Under the pieces are notes generated by a model. The model was not told the origin of the DNA. It made no database searches and saw only the letters and a list, made by a program, of their open reading frames with translations. Source: Trichoderma breve (Eukaryota > Ascomycota > Sordariomycetes > Hypocreales > Hypocreaceae). Taken from it: a stretch of DNA of 64,000 bases. The stretch covers positions 2,666,001-2,730,000 of the forward strand of contig NC_079237.1 of the NCBI RefSeq assembly GCF_028502605.1, read 5' to 3'. Numbering within the stretch: the stretch's first letter is position 1; every line of letters begins with the position of its first letter. Below are positions 60,701 to 64,000 of the stretch, in pieces. A program made the translations under genes and the position numbers.

Positions 60701-62391
60701 TCTCCTGTAAGCATGCTCTCATTGACGATACAGTCACCTGTAAGTAACAAGCTGTCGCTGGGAAGCTGAGACAGGTTAGGGTCGCTTAATTCGTAAACAT
60801 CACCAGGAATAAGATCGCCTGATGATATATATGTCCCTTTGAATGTTAGCGGTAGTTCGTATCAAACAACTCTGAGTCTACTACTTACAAAACCCATTTC
60901 GAAGAACTCGGACGTCGCATTCAAAGCGAGAAATTTCGCGAAGTCGTTTCATTGTCTTCAAAAGTCAGATATATATACTCGTGTGAAATTTAGTTGACTG
61001 AAGAATTAGGACTTACTGCCCGGGTTTCAATGAGGGTCGTCGCTATGCTTCCAACTGACATGACAAAAATGCATATTGCGTAGTAGTAATATGAATCCAG
61101 TGACCAAAGAACGATACTCGCAATCTGGAATATGTAGAATGGATGTAACACCTGATCGAATGGTCAGCTTATGATGTCAATCGGAAAAGAAAGAACAATC
61201 TCATTGCAATTGCTGTCAGTAAATCTCTGGGGGTATTTACCTCGTCAACAAGCAGCTGGCCCACGGATTTTTGCGCTATGTCAATAAGATTGTTTCCAAA
61301 GATAATCTCGCGAGTCGATTTTTCGTCACTATCAAGACCAGTCCGCACAGCTTGCATATCGGTCCAACTGGGATCTTTCCATCCACTCAACAGAACGAAT
61401 TTATCTTTGAGAGGGTGGTAACAAAATCGAATGTAACGGTAATTGAGCGATCGAAGGTCATCGACGACAGGATCATTCTCATCATCTAGACCATAAGATA
61501 AAGATTTTTCTGGGAGTCCAAATATAGAGGAAAGGGGCTGGCCGTAGTCCTGAATTCGTACTTGTTGAATTTCCATTTCCCCCCACTGATTCTCAATCAC
61601 AACCCAGCTACAGTCTCTCAAAGGGCAGGCCTGCCCCAGGAGAGAGATGTACAGCCTGGGCATCCATCTGAAGACCAGGTAGGCAATACCCCCAGTCAGA
61701 ATACACAAGGTTATATACGCTATATAGCCTGTGATTCTTGTGCGAAATCCAGCAATTGCAATTGTCAGATCCTCACTCTCCACGTAAACTTTTTGACTGG
61801 TGCGATTGAATGGATGTGAGCTAGCGGTGGTAATGTTGCTATCTCTGCGAAGAAGATGCGCGTGTACAGAGGTTCGCGATTGCGTCGAGGAACATCGATG
61901 AAGCATATAGTCGTGGTTGTAAGCTAGGAAGTCGTCATCCGCCGAATGATCATCGTCGTCTAGCGGTGATATGGCAAATTCATGGTTGTCTCCTGGCTGA
62001 ATTTAGTACTTAAAGAATGTCTAATAATGTATAACCGTATACCAGTATTCCGCACCTATGTCATCGTTCGTTTCATCGTTTTCGTAGTAGACGAAGCTGG
62101 TCGTTGAATCGGCTCGAGTTCGACGATGAGAAAATGCTGAGACACTGCTTGGAAGACTTTCGGCAATGGGGCCAGAGAAGAGCTGTAAAGACAGTGGTTA
62201 GCAATTCGTCATAGGGATACTGGGCTTCTTCTCAAGCTTCCACTCGCCTCATCGTGGGCCATCTCGACATCGTCAAAAATGCCCGAGCTACTCTGATTGC
62301 TGTCGGGGCGTAAATATGGAGGGCGTGGACGAGCCGGAACAGCAGCCGGCTCACCAGCCGGGCGTGCTGATGCGGTATCACGGTGATCCAT
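57743..62391 (-). CDS. YPK9: P5B-type ATPase, vacuolar YPK9/ATP13A2 family
   Basis: Thirteen exons: 62,391-62,248, 62,182-62,056, 61,992-61,241, 61,151-61,017, 60,955-60,889, 60,836-59,833, 59,777-59,624, 59,565-59,233, 59,177-59,095, 59,030-58,896, 58,843-58,611, 58,555-58,086 and 58,029-57,743, giving 1,307 residues with frames closing throughout. The first intron appears to be GC-AG. Domains: a cytosolic acidic N-terminus (about 1-170), membrane-proximal spans, actuator loop with TGES (452-455), PPALP in the M4 helix (588-592; P5B ATPases have PPALP where P5A have PPELP), phosphorylation site DKTGT (Asp 631), MVTGDN, and the hinge [19 protein letters not shown]-terminal membrane spans follow. 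Yeast Ypk9 sits in the vacuole and protects against divalent metal and polyamine stress; human ATP13A2 exports polyamines from lysosomes. The substrate here is inferred. Confidence 0.95.
62183..62247 (-). other. GC-AG intron of YPK9 (intron 1)
   Basis: The donor reads GAG|GCGAGT and the acceptor TTTACAG. The length is 65 nt with a GCTAAC branch site 12 nt from the acceptor. It joins phase 0 to phase 0 (HDE|LFSG). The only GT alternative in the same phase would leave a 38-nt intron, too short for this genome; the other GT donor breaks the frame. Confidence 0.6.
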
Positions 62392-63408
62392 TGTGACTGT
62401 CTCTATTCGAGGCTACGGTTCATGACGGAGATACGAGGGAAGGGCTGGTGGAAAAAGATATGACGGGAAGGGCGACTTTATCCAGCACTCTTGACTAAGT
62501 CATACTGCAGAGGCATACGGATTGCCGGTGACAGAATATCGGTGGCAAGCAAGCCAGGTATCACCAACGATGCGCAGCGCTCTCGGGCGCCGGTTGTACA
62601 GACTTGGATATCGCAACGGTACGTGAAGTATAAAGGGTTCGATTTCGCTTGAAGCATCACGCGCAGAACGAGCGCGATAAGAATTATGACAATCTACTAA
62701 GATGCAGCTACCGGTACTAAGAAGACATGGGCCTAGGCTTACTAGCACCCCGATAAGTTGCGATAAGCCTTGACGTGTGTACTCCGTCTCTAGGGATGAA
62801 AAATCACTTATGTAACGCTGGAAGATGAGGCAACTTTAAAGAAGTATAGATTCATTGATCATGGTCATTAAGGTAATTATCAATAACCTTGAAATATATA
62901 TTCACAGGAATACTGGTTAGATTTGATACAATAACGATGATATGGTATATAAATCCCGTCGACTATTTGCTATTTTTCAAAAGACTTGGTAAAAATAAAA
63001 AAGTTTTATTCTATCTTATTTTATTTCTATTAACTTCTGGGGTTTTTCTTTGACCTGTAAAGATAATGGGTACATACTGTATCGCCTCTCTTAAAGACCG
63101 AATGCGTCGGCATCTGATGAAATATCGTTTCTATTTTTATCGCCCCCGAGATTCTCTGCCAGCCAGGCAGCAGGATGGCCATGACTTAAAAAGTACGTAC
63201 CGTCTTTCGCCCTGCAAGTCGAGGGTTTCGCGCTCATTCGACGCGCCTCAGGCCTGATCCGCTAGCTAAATTTTCTCGAACCTGAGGCCCCACCACCTCT
63301 TAGCCACCGCCAACGCCTCCTCCCAAAACTTTCCGTTTTCACATTCGCACAATCCCCAACAGCCTCACTTTGTCCTTGTATGATTTTTTTGTTTGCCCAG
63401 TGAACACC
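62392..63408. promoter_or_regulatory. Divergent intergenic region, YPK9 / NAP1
   Basis: 1,017 bp between divergent starts. It has a locally AT-rich patch at 62,930-63,040 (TTCTATCTTATTTTATTTCT). The last ~120 bp before NAP1 are C/T-rich, consistent with its transcription start. No tRNA-like structure or small gene is evident. Confidence 0.5.
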
Positions 63409-64000
63409 ATGGCTGAGCCTATTCGAAACAAGCGTTCCGACGTGTCGACTGCGCCGTGAGTGATGATAATTTTTCTCATCTCAGCTGCATCCCAGCAGTA
63501 CTAACTACCCCGCCTTCAGTACACCGCAGAACACTCCGGCGACCAACGCGCCCATATCCTCCCGAGCCCAGCAGCCCGGCGTGGCCAGCATCAAAGAAGG
63601 TAACTCAATCCGCATGATCTTTCCAAGGAGAGTCTATCTAATGAGGTGATTCCCGTGTGTAGATGATATGGAAAGGGCAGCTGCTGCCTCTCTCCTGGCG
63701 CAAAACCCCAAGCTTGTTCAGATGATCCAGGGACGACTTGGTTCTCTCATTGGACAATCTTCTGGATACATCGAGTCTCTCCCCGCCCCCGTCCGCCGTC
63801 GGGTTTCGGGTCTGCGAGCAATCCAGAAGGACCATGCCAAATTGGAGGCTGAGTTCCAGGAGGAAGTTCTCCAGCTTGAGAAGAAATACTTTGCCAAGTT
63901 CACTCCCCTTTACGAGAAGCGATCTGCCATCGTCAATGGCAAGGTTGAGCCCACAGAGGAGGAGGTCAAGCGAGGAGATGAGGATGAGGAAGAGTCACAA
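63409..64000 (+). CDS. NAP1: Nucleosome assembly protein NAP1, 5' part (runs off the window)
   Basis: Three exons so far: 63,409-63,455, 63,520-63,599 and 63,663-64,000 and beyond. Introns are 64 and 63 nt (GTGAGT...TTCAG, GTAACT...TGTAG). The first 155 residues are present: MAEPIRNKRSDVSTAP, a Ser/Pro linker, then the start of the NAP domain with the long dimerisation helix (LPAPVRRRVSGLRAIQKDHA, then LEAEFQEEVLQLEKKYFAKF) and the PLYEKRSAIVNGKVEPTEEE block seen in Nap1 of yeast and fungi. Nap1 is a histone chaperone for H2A-H2B that shuttles between cytosol and nucleus and also binds mitotic cyclin Clb2. The acidic stretch starting at the window end is typical. The histone-binding earmuff and C-terminal acidic tail lie outside the window. 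Confidence 0.93.

Noticed and set aside
62205..62220. 38-nt GT-AG intron in YPK9 from GTATCC
   Set aside because: It keeps the phase but is below the usual minimal length of introns in filamentous ascomycetes; the GC-AG option has better donor consensus.
42555..64000. Secondary-metabolite cluster or other gene system
   Set aside because: All recognisable genes are unrelated housekeeping genes on mixed strands; no synthase, transporter-regulator pair or defence-type genes are present.

Overview
This is a nuclear chromosome segment from a filamentous ascomycete, most likely a sordariomycete of the Hypocreales (a Trichoderma-like fungus is my best guess, with moderate confidence). The reasons are short introns of about 50-65 nt with GT(A/G)NGT donors and CTAA-type branch sites, a samB/MUB1-type MYND gene, a class V myosin of fungal type, and a very long AT-rich block with the signature of repeat-induced point mutation (RIP).

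Layout. Positions 1-42,554 are one continuous gene-free AT-rich block. It is an archive of RIP-mutated transposons. The left part (1-17 kb) still keeps some C and G and holds several copies of two hAT-like MITE families (TIR beginning CAGGGTTGC; four copies keep exact 8-bp target duplications), a MULE-type transposase fossil (about 1.5-3.7 kb), a Ty1/copia pol fossil (about 8.0-10.65 kb), two arrays of a 175-193-bp tandem repeat, and an 821-bp TIR element nested inside a MITE. The right part (17-42.5 kb) has very few C or G and is extremely eroded. It holds an LTR retrotransposon of about 7.4 kb on the minus strand, a second shorter LTR element, nine copies of a ~0.3-0.7-kb dispersed repeat in both orientations, a 2.8-kb sequence bounded by ~0.55-kb inverted arms, a perfect 33-bp minisatellite and a 160-bp AAT microsatellite. 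Its size and texture fit a centromeric or pericentromeric block, but the sequence alone cannot prove that.

At 42,555 the composition switches abruptly to ordinary coding DNA, and the switch falls almost on the stop codon of the first gene. The gene-rich part (42.5-64 kb) carries eight genes: a CCDC137-like nucleolar protein (-), samB/MUB1 (+), the ribosome-biogenesis factor EBP2 (-), a two-span membrane protein of unknown function (-), class V myosin (+), the adenylate kinase/ribosome factor FAP7 (+), the P5B ATPase YPK9 (-, 13 exons) and the 5' part of the histone chaperone NAP1 (+, cut by the window end). All are housekeeping genes. I reconstructed their exon structures by hand, and the reading frames close across every junction.

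The genes do not form an operon or a biosynthetic cluster. Three of them (CCDC137-like, EBP2, FAP7) probably act in nucleolar ribosome assembly, but they are interleaved with unrelated genes. I saw no tRNA, rRNA or CRISPR array, and no sign of an undescribed multi-gene system. The new interest lies in the structure of the transposon graveyard.
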